A program made the translations under genes and the position numbers. Under the pieces are notes generated by a model. The model saw only the letters and a program-made list of their open reading frames with translations. It ran no database searches and was not told the DNA's origin. Below, piece after piece: positions 28,000 through 37,478 of a stretch of DNA of 64,000 nucleotides. This stretch comes from Xenopus tropicalis (taxonomy: Eukaryota > Chordata > Amphibia > Anura > Pipidae): positions 3,881,133-3,945,132 of the forward strand of contig NC_030683.2 in assembly GCF_000004195.4 (NCBI RefSeq). The letters run 5' to 3'. Each line of letters begins with the position of its first letter. Positions within the stretch are counted from its first letter, which is position 1.

Positions 28000-28170
28000 A
28001 GACACAAAGAGACAAAACTGGCACACCTATTATAGTTAAAATATAACTTTTACTTCTAAGTAATTAAAACACTTTCTATTTTATCTATTTTAAGTGTTTT
28101 AATTACTTAGAAGTAAAAGTTATATTTTAACTATAATAGGTGTGTCAGTTTTGTCCCTTTTTAAATAGAG
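28000..28170. repeat. Large near-perfect palindrome
   Basis: The left arm from ACAAAGAGACAAAACTGG through CACCTATTATAGTTAAAATA to AAAACACTTT is mirrored from AAGTGTTTTAATTACTTAG to TAGGTGTGTCAGTTTTGTCC. The arms are about 75 bp with very few mismatches, around a spacer of roughly 15 bp (CTATTTTATCTATTTT). Confidence 0.9.
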
Positions 28171-28214
28171 GCCAGCCTTTGATATGCCCATTACCCCCAC
28201 CCAACTACCCATTT

Positions 28215-28480
28215 AAAAGATGGTTAAAAGATTTAGTTGGATCCCATTATAATTCGATCGTTTGGCCCTGGGGCCTTTATTTTCCCTATATCGCCCACCT
28301 TTGGAGAAGAGAGGCTTCAGATGGGATTTTTGCCTTCCTCTGGATCAACTAGCAGTTAGGCAGGTTATATATAGGCATTATGGTTGAACTTGATGGCCGT
28401 ATGTCTTTTTTCAACCCAACTTACTATGTTACTATGTAAGACCTGCTGGCTTGGCGGGGTATGGCCGCCTTTATTCCCTT
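28215..28480. mobile_element. Family B MITE interrupted by a CR1 3' tail
   Basis: The left part (TTTAGTTGGATCCC, TTCGATCGTTTGGCCC, ATATCGCCCACC) and right part (CTGGCTTGGCGGGGTATGGCC) belong to family B. Between them, about 28303-28440, lies a severely 5'-truncated CR1 end: GAGGCTTCAGATGGGATTTTTGC, GCATTATGGTTGAACTTGATGG, and TTACTATG repeats. Confidence 0.75.
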
Positions 28481-28520
28481 ACCTGCCATTTTCTGCTCCT
28501 TCCCCCTTGTTCCCATATGC

Positions 28521-28677
28521 CAGGGGTAGGGAACCTTGGCTCTCCAGCTGTTATGGAACTACCAGTCCCACAATGCATTGCAGGAGTCTGACAGCCACAG
28601 TCATGGTTAATTAAGGAAAATGCTTGCTGGGATTTGTAGTTTTATCACAGCTAGAGAGCCAAGGTTCCCTACCCCTG
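28521..28677. mobile_element. hAT-like MITE, 157 bp, 8-bp target duplication
   Basis: The ends CAGGGGTAGGGAACCTTGGC and its inverse are 20 bp or longer and nearly perfect. Flanks are CCATATGC (28513-28520) and CCATAAGC (28678-28685). The interior includes CCCACAATGCATTGCAGGAG. Confidence 0.87.
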
Positions 28678-28939
28678 CCATAAGCCATACTCTCCCTCTT
28701 CCCATGTCAGGGCTAAACAACAATTAAAACACCTTCATGCTACAGAATGGCCGGTTTCCCGCCGCCATGCAGAAGACACTTAAATAAAATGGAAATTCCC
28801 GCCATGTCAATCCAACCCTCTCTCACAGTCTCTCCTGGCGGCCTCCACCCAGCAATCCAGTTTCCCAGGCACCTCTGTGCCCAATCTACTCTTTCAGGGG
28901 CACCATTCCCCTCCGTGTAGAAGTAACTTTACAACAGCA

Positions 28940-29090
28940 GCAAAGCCTGCCCGTACCCGCACAGAACTCTGGGAAGCAGTCCGACTGCGCATGCGTACAG
29001 TGATTGGCGCGGCTGTTGCGCAGGGGCGGCTGGGAATTGGCGCGGTGGGAGAGCGGAAGTGCGCACTGAGGAGAGGTGCGTGTGTGGGGC
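28940..29090 (+). promoter_or_regulatory. Probable tdrd1 promoter
   Basis: CpG-rich stretch with ACTGCGCATGCGTAC (NRF1-like), GTGATTGGCGCGG and AATTGGCGCGGTG (inverted CCAAT overlapping E2F-like) and GAGCGGAAGTGCG (ETS-like), followed by GAGAG|GTGCGTG, which could be a first-exon donor. It lies 3.6 kb from the inferred ccdc186 promoter and 22 kb upstream of the first tdrd1 exon recognised. The assignment to tdrd1 is positional inference. Confidence 0.5.
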
Positions 29091-29369
29091 AGATAGGGCT
29101 CTTGCCTGGGGTCATTAGGGGCAGTGGGTTTGGGGAATGGGTTAATGAAGTTTATCTCATGTTGGGGTGAGGATATTTCGCTTCAACGATTTGGGAGGGA
29201 GGGAGGGTAGGCAGGTAGGGCCGGGTCTTCTCAATGTGGATGAAAGTTGGGCTGTGGCTTTGCAGTCAGAAGTCATAAAGCTGCCTCTCATTCAAAGCAA
29301 AGAAAAAAAATGAACTACATTTTCTGAAAAGCTACTAACCCCCTCCCCCCACCCATGGGGCCCAACCCT

Positions 29370-30730
29370 GGGGCTGAAGGGGGGTCATTTAGTCTCAGGG
29401 GTGTTCCTGGGGCTGAAGGGGGGTAATTTAGTCTCAGGGGTGTCCCTGGGGCTGAAGGGAGGTAATTTAGTCTCTCAGGGGTGTCCCTGGGGCTGAAGGG
29501 GGGTCATTTAGTCTCTCAGGGGTGTCCCTGGGGCTGAAGGGGGGTCATTTAGTCTCAGGGGTGTCCCTGGGGCTGAAGGGGGGTAATTTAGTCTCTCAGG
29601 GGTGTCCCTGGGGCTGAAGGGGGGTCATTTAGTCTCTCAGGGGTGTCCCTGGGGCTGAAGGGGGGTCATTTAGTCTCTCAGGGGTGTCCCTGGGGCTGAA
29701 GGGGGGTCATTTAGTCTCTCAGTGGTGTCCCTGGGCCTGAAGGGGGGTCATTTAGTCTCTCAGGGGTGTCCCTGGGGCTGAAGGGGGGGTCATTTAGTCT
29801 CTCAGGGGTGTCCCTGGGGCTTAAGGGGGGTCATTTAGTCTCTCAGGGGTGTCCCTGGGGCTGAAGGTGGGTCATTTAGTCTCTCAGGGGTGTCCCTGGG
29901 CCTGAAGGGGGGTCATTTAGTCTCTCAGGGGTGTCCCTGGGGCTGAAGGGGGGTCATTTAGTCTCTCAGGGGTGTCCCTGGGGATGAAGGGGGGTCATTT
30001 AGTCTCTCAGGGGTGTCCCTGGGGCTGAAGGGGGGTAATTTAGTCTCTCAGGGGTGTCCCTGGGGATGAAGGGGGGTAATTTAGTCTCTCAGGGGTGTCC
30101 CTGGGGCTGAAGGTGGGTAATATAGTCTCTCAGGGGTGTCCCTGGGGGCTGAAGGGGGGTCATTTAGTCTCTCAGGGGTGTCCCTGGGGCTGAAGGGGGG
30201 TCATTTAGTCTCTCAGGGGTGTCCCTGGGGCTGAAGGGGGGTAATTTAGTCGCTCATGGGTGTCCCTGGGGCTGAAGGGGGTCATTTAGTCTCTCAGGGG
30301 TGTCCCTGGGGCTTAAGGTGGGTCATTTAGTCTCTCAGGGGTGTCCCTGGGGCTTAAGGGGGGTCATTTAGTCTCTCAGGGGTGTCCCTGGGGATGAAGG
30401 GGGGTCATTTAGTCTCTCAGGGGTGTCCCTGGGGCTGAAGGGGGGTAATTTAGTCTCTCAGGGGTGTCCCTGGGGATGAAGGGGGGTCATTTAGTCTCTC
30501 AGGGGTGTCCCTGGGGCTGAAGGTGGGTCATTTAGTCTCTCAGGGGTGTCCCTGGGGCTGAAGGGGGGTCATTTAGTCTCTCAGGGGTGTCCCTGGGGCT
30601 GAAGGGGGGTCATTTAGTCTCTCAGGGGTGTCCCTGGGGCTGAAGGGGGGTCATTTAGTCTCTCATGGGTGTCCCTGGGGCTGAAGGGGGGTCATTTAGT
30701 CTCTCAGGGGTGTCCCTGGGGCTGAAGGGG
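29370..30730. repeat. Minisatellite, 41-bp unit (39-bp variants), about 33 copies
   Basis: The unit is GGTGTCCCTGGGGCTGAAGG with GGGGTCATTTAGTCTCTCAGG. The first copies lack one TC (39 bp). Variants TAATTT/TCATTT and GATGAAGG/GCTTAAGG are scattered. G-runs of 4-7 occur twice per unit. The array lies 0.3 kb downstream of the inferred tdrd1 promoter, and its last unit runs straight into a family A element. Confidence 0.96.
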
Positions 30731-31110
30731 AAGTTCACCTTCAAGTTAACTTTAAGTATGTTATAATCTAAGCGACTTTTCTATTGATCTTTGTTTTTCA
30801 TAGTTTTTCAATTATTTGCCGCCTTCTTCTGACTCTTTGCAGCTTTCAAATTTCACTGACCCCGGCAGCCAAACCCTATTGCTCTGTGAAGCTAAAGTTT
30901 AATTGTTATTGTTACTTTTTCTTACTTATTTTTCTATTCAAGTCCTTTCCTATTCATATATCGGTGTTTCATTCAAACCACACCCTGGTTGCTAAGGAAA
31001 TTTGGATCCTAGCTACCGAATAACTGCTGAAAATCCAAGCTGCTGAACAAAAACTGAAATAATTAAACTACAAATAATAAAGAATGAAGACCAATTGCAA
31101 ATTGTCTCAG
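30728..31110 (+). mobile_element. Family A MITE, copy 4
   Basis: AAGTTCACCTTCAAGTTAAC, TTTCACTGACCCCGGCAGCC, CCCTGGTTGCTAAGGAAATTTGG and AATGAAGACCAATTGCAAATTG are in the standard order. Confidence 0.78.
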
Positions 31111-31264
31111 AATATTTACTTTCTACATCATACTAAAAGTAAACGCAAAGATGGACAACCCAAATAAACCTGTCATTAACCCCTTCAAGGAGAGTATGGA
31201 CATCCCATACCTGTATTATTATACATAGGAAAAAATAGCTTTGTCCAAGTCCTATTAGGAAGGG

Positions 31265-31412
31265 CGTATCCTAAAAGTTGGGTGATCAGATCTCTTGAAA
31301 ATTCAGGGGCATGTCTAATAAATACATGTTGCAGGGCAGCACTGATTGCAATCAGTTCAGATAGATTTTTTTAGCCCCTGAATTTTCAAAAGATCCAGTC
31401 GCCAACTTTAAA
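31265..31412. mobile_element. Small inverted-repeat element
   Basis: Left AAAGTTGGGTGATCAGATC and TTGAAAATTCAGGGGC; right GCCCCTGAATTTTCAAAAGATC and CGCCAACTTT. The arms are about 40 bp. No clear target duplication was identified. Confidence 0.65.
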
Positions 31413-32345
31413 AGGGCCACCTTTGAGTTAACTTTTAGTATGATGTAGAGAATAATATTCCGAGACAATTTGCCATTGGTCTTCATTTTTTTTTATTTGT
31501 AGATTTTGTATTATTTCACATTTTGTTCAGCAGCTCTCCAGGTTGAAGTTTCAGCCGTTATCTGGTTGCTAGGGTCCTAATTACCTCAGCGACCAGGTAT
31601 TGGTTTCAACGAGAGACTAGTGCTGGGCGGTATACCGGTTTAACCGGTATACCGTTTTTTTAAAAAAAAAAACGATATGATTTTTAAACATACCGCTACA
31701 CCGGTATGCGCGCCTCCTGCTATTTTTCTTCAATTATATCCGGGTTGCGCCCGTGCGCATGTGACGTCAGCGCGCACGCGACGTCGCTAGGACGCATCGC
31801 TGGAGGAACCACAAGTTGGGTAAGTTCTGCTGGGGGGTTGTGGGGGGGGTTGTGGGGGTTGGGGGGGCTGTTGGGGTTGGGGGGGGTTGTGGGGGGGTTC
31901 GAGTTGTGGGGGGGGTTGGAGTTGTGGGGGGGGTGTTGGGGTTGGGGGGGGGTCGGGTTTGGGGTTGTGGGGGGGGGGGGCCACCAATATTTATTTATTT
32001 TTTATTTATATACCGTCAAATACCGTGATACCGATATAATTTTGAAAAATACCGTGATATAAATTTTTGGTCATACCGCCCAGCTCTACGAGAGACTGAT
32101 ATGTTTATAAGAGAAGACCTAAAAAGAACAAGAAGTAATAAAAAGTAACAATAACAATAAAACTGGAGCCTCACAGAGCAATATTTTTTGGCTGCCGGGG
32201 TCAGTGACCCCCATTTGAAAGTTGTAAAGAGTCAGAAGAAGAAGGGAAATAATTTAAAAATAATGAAGACCAATTGAAAGGTTGCTTAGAATTGGCATTC
32301 CATAACATACTAAAAATTAAATGAAAGTTGAACCACCCCTTTAAA
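31413..32345. mobile_element. Family A MITE, copy 5, split by a 10-bp-TSD MITE
   Basis: The two halves (31413-31618 and 32088-32345) join into one inverted family A element. The left half has TTTGAGTTAACTTTTAGTATG and TTGGTCTTCATTTTT; the right half has GGCTGCCGGGGTCAGTGACC and ACATACTAAAAATTAAATG. Confidence 0.8.
31619..32087. mobile_element. MITE with AGTGCTGGGCGGTAT ends and 10-bp target duplication, copy 1
   Basis: The ends AGTGCTGGGCGGTAT and ATACCGCCCAGCTCT are inverted (one pair of mismatches). It is flanked on both sides by a perfect ACGAGAGACT (31609-31618, 32088-32097). The subterminal sequence is rich in ACCGGTATACC palindromes. The interior has GTGACGTCAGCGCGC, a G-rich array (GTTGTGGGGGG) and ACCGTGATACCG. 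A 9-11 bp duplication is characteristic of Mutator-like elements. The Gly-rich open frames here are artefacts of the G-run array. Confidence 0.87.
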
Positions 32346-32738
32346 GGGATAGATGGCCTGTGCCCATAGCCCCCTTTAGATCATCCTCCACTTGTACATT
32401 TACCTGTAATTCAAACAACCCACTTCTGAGCGGTACTAAGGAACCCCTGCGAGGCACGGTACAACCCCTGCAGAATCAAATTCATAGGCTGAAGACTTGG
32501 CCAGCACAGCGTATGGCTGTGTATCCCGCAGCAGAGCTGATTTCATCGGGACTATTTATATGAACTATTCCCAGGGTCGGGAGGGGAAGAAGTTACAAAC
32601 ACAAAGGGCATATTGTATTGACAATTAATATATATATTTATTGTATAAATCAGGAATATCAAACCTGAAGCCCTCCTAAGCCATCTCTATAACAGCAAAA
32701 GCTTGAAGGCTCGAAATAAGTGGTTAGATTCCCAAGGG
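32346..32738. other. No feature recognised
   Basis: Unique-looking spacer between two family A copies. The short open frame at 32360-32563 has no domain. Confidence 0.4.
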
Positions 32739-33132
32739 GGTGTTCACCTTTGAGTTAACGTTTAGTATGATGTAGAGAGTAATATTCTGAGACAATTTGC
32801 AATTGGTCTTCATTTTTTTATTATTTGTAGTCTTTTAGTTATTTTATTTTCAGTTCAGGAGCTCTCCAGTTTGGAGTTTCAGCTGTTATTTGGTTCCTAG
32901 GGTCCAAGTTACCTTAGCAACCAGGTAGTGATTTGAATGAGAGGGTGGTGTATGAATAGGAGAGGGGCTGAATAGAAAAGAAAGTTACCCCCATTTAGAA
33001 ACTGCAAAGAGTTGCAAGAAGAAGGCAAATCATTCAAAAACTATAAAAAATAAATAATGAAGACCAATTGAAAAGTTACTTAGAATAGGCCATTCTATAA
33101 CGTACTAAAAGCTCAAAGGTGATCCTACCCCT
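32739..33132 (-). mobile_element. Family A MITE, copy 6
   Basis: GTTCACCTTTGAGTTAACG, AATTGGTCTTCATTTTTTTA, AGCAACCAGGTAGTG and ATAACGTACTAAAAGCTC. The GGGGTCA core is reduced to ACCCCCATTTAG, a partial deletion. Confidence 0.72.
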
Positions 33133-33228
33133 TTAAATCATCTCCTGCTTTGAGGCCGCTGGGTGCAGCCTTCTAGGGGTTAGGGAGCAACATGTTTCTC
33201 ATGGGCCACTGGTTGGGGATCCCTGTTC
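33133..33228. mobile_element. Fragment of the hAT-like family seen at 8675
   Basis: TTTGAGGCCGCTGGG, GGGAGCAACATGTTTCTC and GGCCACTGGTTGGGGATCC match the right half of the 8675-8979 element; the left half is absent. Confidence 0.65.
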
Positions 33229-33480
33229 TAGGGGGGTGTGTTGGGGTGTATTGTTTGTGTGTTGTTATTTACAGCTGAGGCTGGGTGTAAATTGGAATAT
33301 ATTGGGTCGGGGGTATAGACTGTAGCACATTGAACTGGGATCATTTGGTCCAGTAATATAGGGAATATTGGGGGGACCCTGGACACAGGAGGGGGATATT
33401 GTGCAGCAAGTTTAGTATGAGGGGGCGCTCAGGTTCAGCACTCTGGGGCATGTACATAAGGTAATGTTACAATGGCTTAT

Positions 33481-34484
33481 TAGTATTAAGGTCCAACTGG
33501 GCAGCTAAGTGGCAGATGTGGGCAGCTAAGTGGCAGATGAGATTTAATGTGGATAAATGTAAGGTCATGCACCTGGGATGTAAAAATATGCAAGCCCCGT
33601 ATAACCTTAATGGGACTGCACTAGGCAAATCCATAATGGAGAAGGATCTTGGAGTCCTTGTAGATAATAAACTTGGCTGTAGCAAGCAATGCCAGGCAGC
33701 AGCTGCAAGGGCAAACAAGGTTTTGAGCTGTATTAAAAGGGGTATAGATTCACGGGAGGAGGGGGTTATTCTTCCCCTTTACAGAGCACTGGTAAGGCCC
33801 CATCTAGAATATGCTGTTCAGTTTTGGTCTCCAGTGCTCAAACGGGACATTATTGAGCTAGAGAGGGTCCAGAGAAGGGCAACTAAGCTGGTAAAGGGTA
33901 TGGAAAGTCTCGGTTATGAAGAAAGACTGGCCAAGTTGGGTCTGTTTACACTGGAGAAGAGGCGCTTAAGAGGTGACATGATAACTATGTACAAATATAT
34001 AAGGGGATCATATAATAACCTCTCTAATGTTTTATTTACCAGTAGGTCCTTCCAACGGACACGAGGGCACCCACTCCGTTTAGAAGAAGGGAGGTTCCAT
34101 TTAAATATTCGGAAAGGATTTTTTACAGTGAGAGCTGTGAAGTTGTGGAATTCCCTCCCCGAATCAGTCGTACTGGCTGATACATTATATAGCTTTAAAA
34201 AGGGGCTGGATGGATTCTTAGCAAGTGAGGGAATACACGGTTATGGGAGATAGCTCTTAGTACAAGTTGATCCAGGGACTGGTCCGATTGCCATCTTGGA
34301 GTCAGGAAGGAATTTTTTCCCCTCTGAGGCAAATTAGAGAGGCTTCAGATGGGGTTTTTTGCCTTCCTCTGGATCAACTTGTAGTTAGGCAGGTTAGGTA
34401 TAGGCATTATGGTTGAACTTGATGGACGTATGTCTTTTTTCAACCCAACTTACTATGTTACTATGTTACTATGTAACTTTCTAA
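33481..34484 (+). mobile_element. CR1 LINE, 5'-truncated, with 3' UTR and TTACTATG tail
   Basis: An open frame to 34253 encodes the C-terminal reverse-transcriptase region of a CR1-type LINE. The untranslated tail ends in GGCATTATGGTTGAACTTGATGG and three TTACTATG repeats, the 8-bp tail type of CR1. GGGCAGCTAAGTGGCAGATG is directly duplicated at 33500-33539, close to the truncation point. The absence of stops suggests a recent insertion or a young family. Confidence 0.85.
33516..34253 (+). CDS. CR1 reverse transcriptase, C-terminal 245 residues
   Basis: The open frame begins inside the RT domain (WQMRFNVDKCKVMHLG, EKDLGVLVD), followed by the CR1/jockey-clade C-terminal block: LPLYRALVRPHLEY, RVQRRATKLVKG, YEERLAKLGLFTLEKRR, LRGDMI.MYKYI and AVKLWNSLPESVV. 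The catalytic RT palm motifs lie upstream and are missing because of 5' truncation, so the product cannot be active. The ATG at 33516 is only the first in the open frame, not a natural start. Confidence 0.85.
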   Translation: MWAAKWQMRFNVDKCKVMHLGCKNMQAPYNLNGTALGKSIMEKDLGVLVDNKLGCSKQCQAAAARANKVLSCIKRGIDSREEGVILPLYRALVRPHLEYAVQFWSPVLKRDIIELERVQRRATKLVKGMESLGYEERLAKLGLFTLEKRRLRGDMITMYKYIRGSYNNLSNVLFTSRSFQRTRGHPLRLEEGRFHLNIRKGFFTVRAVKLWNSLPESVVLADTLYSFKKGLDGFLASEGIHGYGR

Positions 34485-34569
34485 TATAGGGAGATGAGAT
34501 TTTGGGGTGAATCATGCCCTAATGGGATACTAAAACAGGTATGGGATATGTTATCTGAAAACCTGTTAT

Positions 34570-35235
34570 AGTGCTGGGCGGTATGACCAAAAATTTATAT
34601 CACGGTATTTTTCAAAATTATATCGGTATCACGGTATTTGACGGTATTTTTTTTTTCCCCATGCATGATTAGGTGACCACCCCAGACACCCCCTCCCGCC
34701 ACCCCAAACACCCCCCCATCCGCACCCCCCCCCACCACCCCAAACACCCCCCCCATCCGCATCCCCCCCCCGCCACCCCAAACACCCCCCCATCCGCACG
34801 CACCCCACCCCACCCCAAACACCCCCCCATCCCCTTCACATAAATATAACCCCCCACCCCAAACACCCCCCCATCCCCTTCACATAAGTATAACCCCCCA
34901 CCCCAAACACCCCCCCATCCCCTTCACATAAATATAACCCCCCACCCCAAACACCCCCCCATCCCCTTCACATAAAATATAATTACTGGCCAGGCAGCCG
35001 CAGGCACCCCCGACAGCTCACATTGGTATCCGACTCTGAATGATGCGTCCTAGCGATGGCGCTGACGTCACGGGCGTGCTGACGTCGCGTGCGCGCTGAC
35101 ATCACGCGCGCACCCGGAAGTATTTGTAAAAATTGCCAGGAAGCGCGCACACCGGTATGGGGGTATGTAAAAAATTTATATCGTTTTTTTTAAAAAAAAC
35201 GGTGTTCGGTTTTTACCGGTATACCGCCCAGCACT
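34570..35235. mobile_element. MITE with AGTGCTGGGCGGTAT ends and 10-bp target duplication, copy 2
   Basis: The ends AGTGCTGGGCGGTAT and ATACCGCCCAGCACT are perfect inverted repeats. Flanks are AACCTGTTAT at 34560-34569 and 35236-35245, a perfect 10-bp duplication inside the host MITE's terminus. It lies in opposite orientation to the 31619 copy and has GCTGACGTCACGGGC in common with it. It contains a C-rich tandem (CACCCCAAACACCCCCCCATC, units of about 41 bp with CCCTTCACATAAATATAAC) at 34680-34985. Confidence 0.9.
34680..34985. repeat. C-rich tandem array inside the 10-bp-TSD MITE
   Basis: The first part has short CCCCAAACACCCCCCCATCCGCA units. The second part has four units of about 41-43 bp with CCCCTTCACATAAATATAACC. 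Minus-strand Gly-rich open frames here are repeat artefacts. Confidence 0.85.
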
Positions 35236-35335
35236 AACCTGTTATCCAGAAAGTTACAAATTATGGAAGGCCATCTCCCATAGACTCCATTTGAATTAAA
35301 TAATTCAATTTTTTTTTTTAAATGATTACCTTTTT

Positions 35336-35499
35336 CCTCTGTAATAATAAAACAGTACCTATACTTGATCCCAACTAAGATATAATTACCCCTTATTGGG
35401 GCAGAACAGCCCTATTGGGTTTATTTAATGGTTAAATGATTCCCTTTTCTCTGTAATAATAAAACAGTACCTGTACTTGATCCCAACTAAGATATAATT
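35336..35499 (+). repeat. 112-bp tandem units, left of the DIRS insertion
   Basis: About 1.5 units, cut off at GATATAATT by the DIRS element. The array resumes at 45033 with AATTACCCC. Confidence 0.88.
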
Positions 35500-35624
35500 C
35501 CATTACGTCCTACAGGCAGCACAGACAGGGTTAACTCCCGCACCCCCTGATAGGACAGGTAGCATCAACAAATTATTAGCCAGCCTTAAAACCCTCCATA
35601 GACTCCTCCCCCAGCATGTTTTTT
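35500..35624 (+). repeat. DIRS left terminal inverted repeat
   Basis: From GCAGCACAGACAGGG (35516) to CCCAGCATGTT it is inverted relative to 44876-44981, with very few differences over about 108 bp. The outermost 15 bases are similar but not identical (CCATTACGTCC versus CCATTAGTCC). Unequal ends like this are normal for DIRS elements. Confidence 0.9.
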
Positions 35625-36201
35625 TCCTGTCCTACCTGAGGAATGGTGGTGAAGAAAGGAAGATCCGGATCCTGAGGGATCTGAAGGCCGACTGGGGACT
35701 ACCTGAGGGTGAGGCCCTGGGGGAAAGAGAAGCTTTCCTAGGCATGCTGATCGCAAAGGAAAGTAAAAGCGATCAAGGAAGCTGGCCAAGGTCCTCACCG
35801 GTGGGGGAACTGAAGGCAGCAGGACGCGTTGAAGCAGGGAGCGCAGTGTGATGCGCAGGATACACGAAGGACCGGAAGTCGCGCTTGCGTGACGTCATCA
35901 GCGCGCGCGAACCAGGAAGAATGGGGCTTGGAACGCAGGACCGGCATTTCTACCCGAGGGGAAGAAGAAAAAAGGTATTTATACCTCCAATTTTGCTGGG
36001 ATCTGTGCCTATGTTTGTTAGGTAGGCTCTGTGTATAATCACTGGTATATAGGAACGGTGCACCGGAAGGATCTCTGTGCTGCAAGGCTGTTTTGTGCTG
36101 GTATCCAGGGACAAGGTAGATATATGTATATAAATACATATATAACTCCATCTCTATTTTATTGGGGGTTTTGCATGTCTGATTTTATTTTATGCATTTA
36201 G

Positions 36202-37148
36202 ATGTCTAGGTCTCCTTCTAAGAAGACACAAAAGCTGAAACATAGATGTTGTATATCCTGCGAACAACCCTTACCTGACGAGCATGTTCAGAAGATGTGT
36301 ATGTCATGCATGAGAGCTGCGGTAGGTGAAGATCAGGCGCAACAATCTGAAGTCTTCATTGATTGGTTTAAGAATATGATGTCCCAGACATTTGAGGATA
36401 TGAAACAAGCTTCAGGACCACCTGTTGATGTAAACAAAGATGACTTGATTGTGATTGATCAGGTGTCTGGAGATTCTGATTCCGGCGAATTGTCTTCTTC
36501 CTCCACTTCCACTAAAGGAGAGGCTAAAGAAAGTATTTTCTTGTTTCAACCAGATAAAATCCAGAAGTTAATAAAAGCTGTTAACAAGGTGATGGAGGAT
36601 CAGGGGAAGAAGAAGAAAAAAGAAGCAGCAAGAGATACACTGTTGTATTTTTCACGACAAAGTACAGATACTTTTCCAGTCAATCCGATTATTAAAGAGT
36701 TAATGCAAACAGAGTGGAAGGATCCATCAAGAAGGCCTGATATTTCTAAAAGATTTAAGCAAATGTTCACTCTTCATAAGCAAGAGATAACAACCTGGCA
36801 GGATCCTCCAGCGGTAGACATTCCGATTTCTAGGATGTCGAGGAGAACTACTATACCAGTAGAAGATATTTCAGGATTGAAGGATCCGATGGACAGAAGG
36901 GCAGATACGGCATGGAGAAGGTCTTATGTCGCAGCGGCGGAGCTGACAAAACCCTCCATATCTGCTGTTTCGGTGTCAAGAACATTGAAATGCTGGTTGA
37001 ATAACTTAGCAGAAGATATTGACTCAGGGGTGTCAAGAGATGATTTATTGGATGCATTTAAATACATCAATTTGGCAACAGATTTTTTATGTGATACAGC
37101 GGTGGAATCTGTGAAATTATCGGCAAGGTTAATGGCATTATCTTCAGT
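36202..37148 (+). pseudogene. DIRS ORF1 (gag-like), 5' part, interrupted by L2
   Basis: About 316 residues from an ATG following TGCATTTAG. The N-terminus is basic with a C-x2-C...C-x2-C motif (residues about 17-36: CISC and CMSC), then an acidic/Ser-rich stretch and a helical region. The frame enters L2 DNA at about 37149 and stops at 37164. The 3' part of the same ORF resumes at 41406. DIRS gag-like proteins are thought to bind the element's RNA; the assignment rests on position and similarity of layout. Confidence 0.85.
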
Positions 37149-37478
37149 TTGGCTTTATCAGTAGCTTCCACTATCATACCCCTAGTGTAATCACATCTCC
37201 TGGCTCTGTGTAAGGGTAACTCGTTATCTGATAACAGGCAAAAGGTGTGAATTTGGATGTATTTGATGTTTAGCCAATTGGGCCCTCCCCTTAGAACCAT
37301 GTGACTCTCTTGAACTATTTCTTTGGGATCACACTGGGAGCAGCTTGGCTGAGGGGTGCAGCTTGGCAATATAGCAGCTTAAAGTATAGCAAATTTAAGT
37401 ATACTTTAATGAGTTAGACAGAGTTGGACAGCAGTTGGAACAGCACTGAACATATTCCATCTGGGACTTCGCCTGAAA

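Noticed and set aside
31706..32062. Gly/Val-rich plus-strand and Pro-rich minus-strand frames
   Set aside because: Produced by the G-run array inside the 10-bp-TSD MITE.
34595..34866. Gly-rich minus-strand frames
   Set aside because: Translation of the C-rich tandem in the second 10-bp-TSD MITE.
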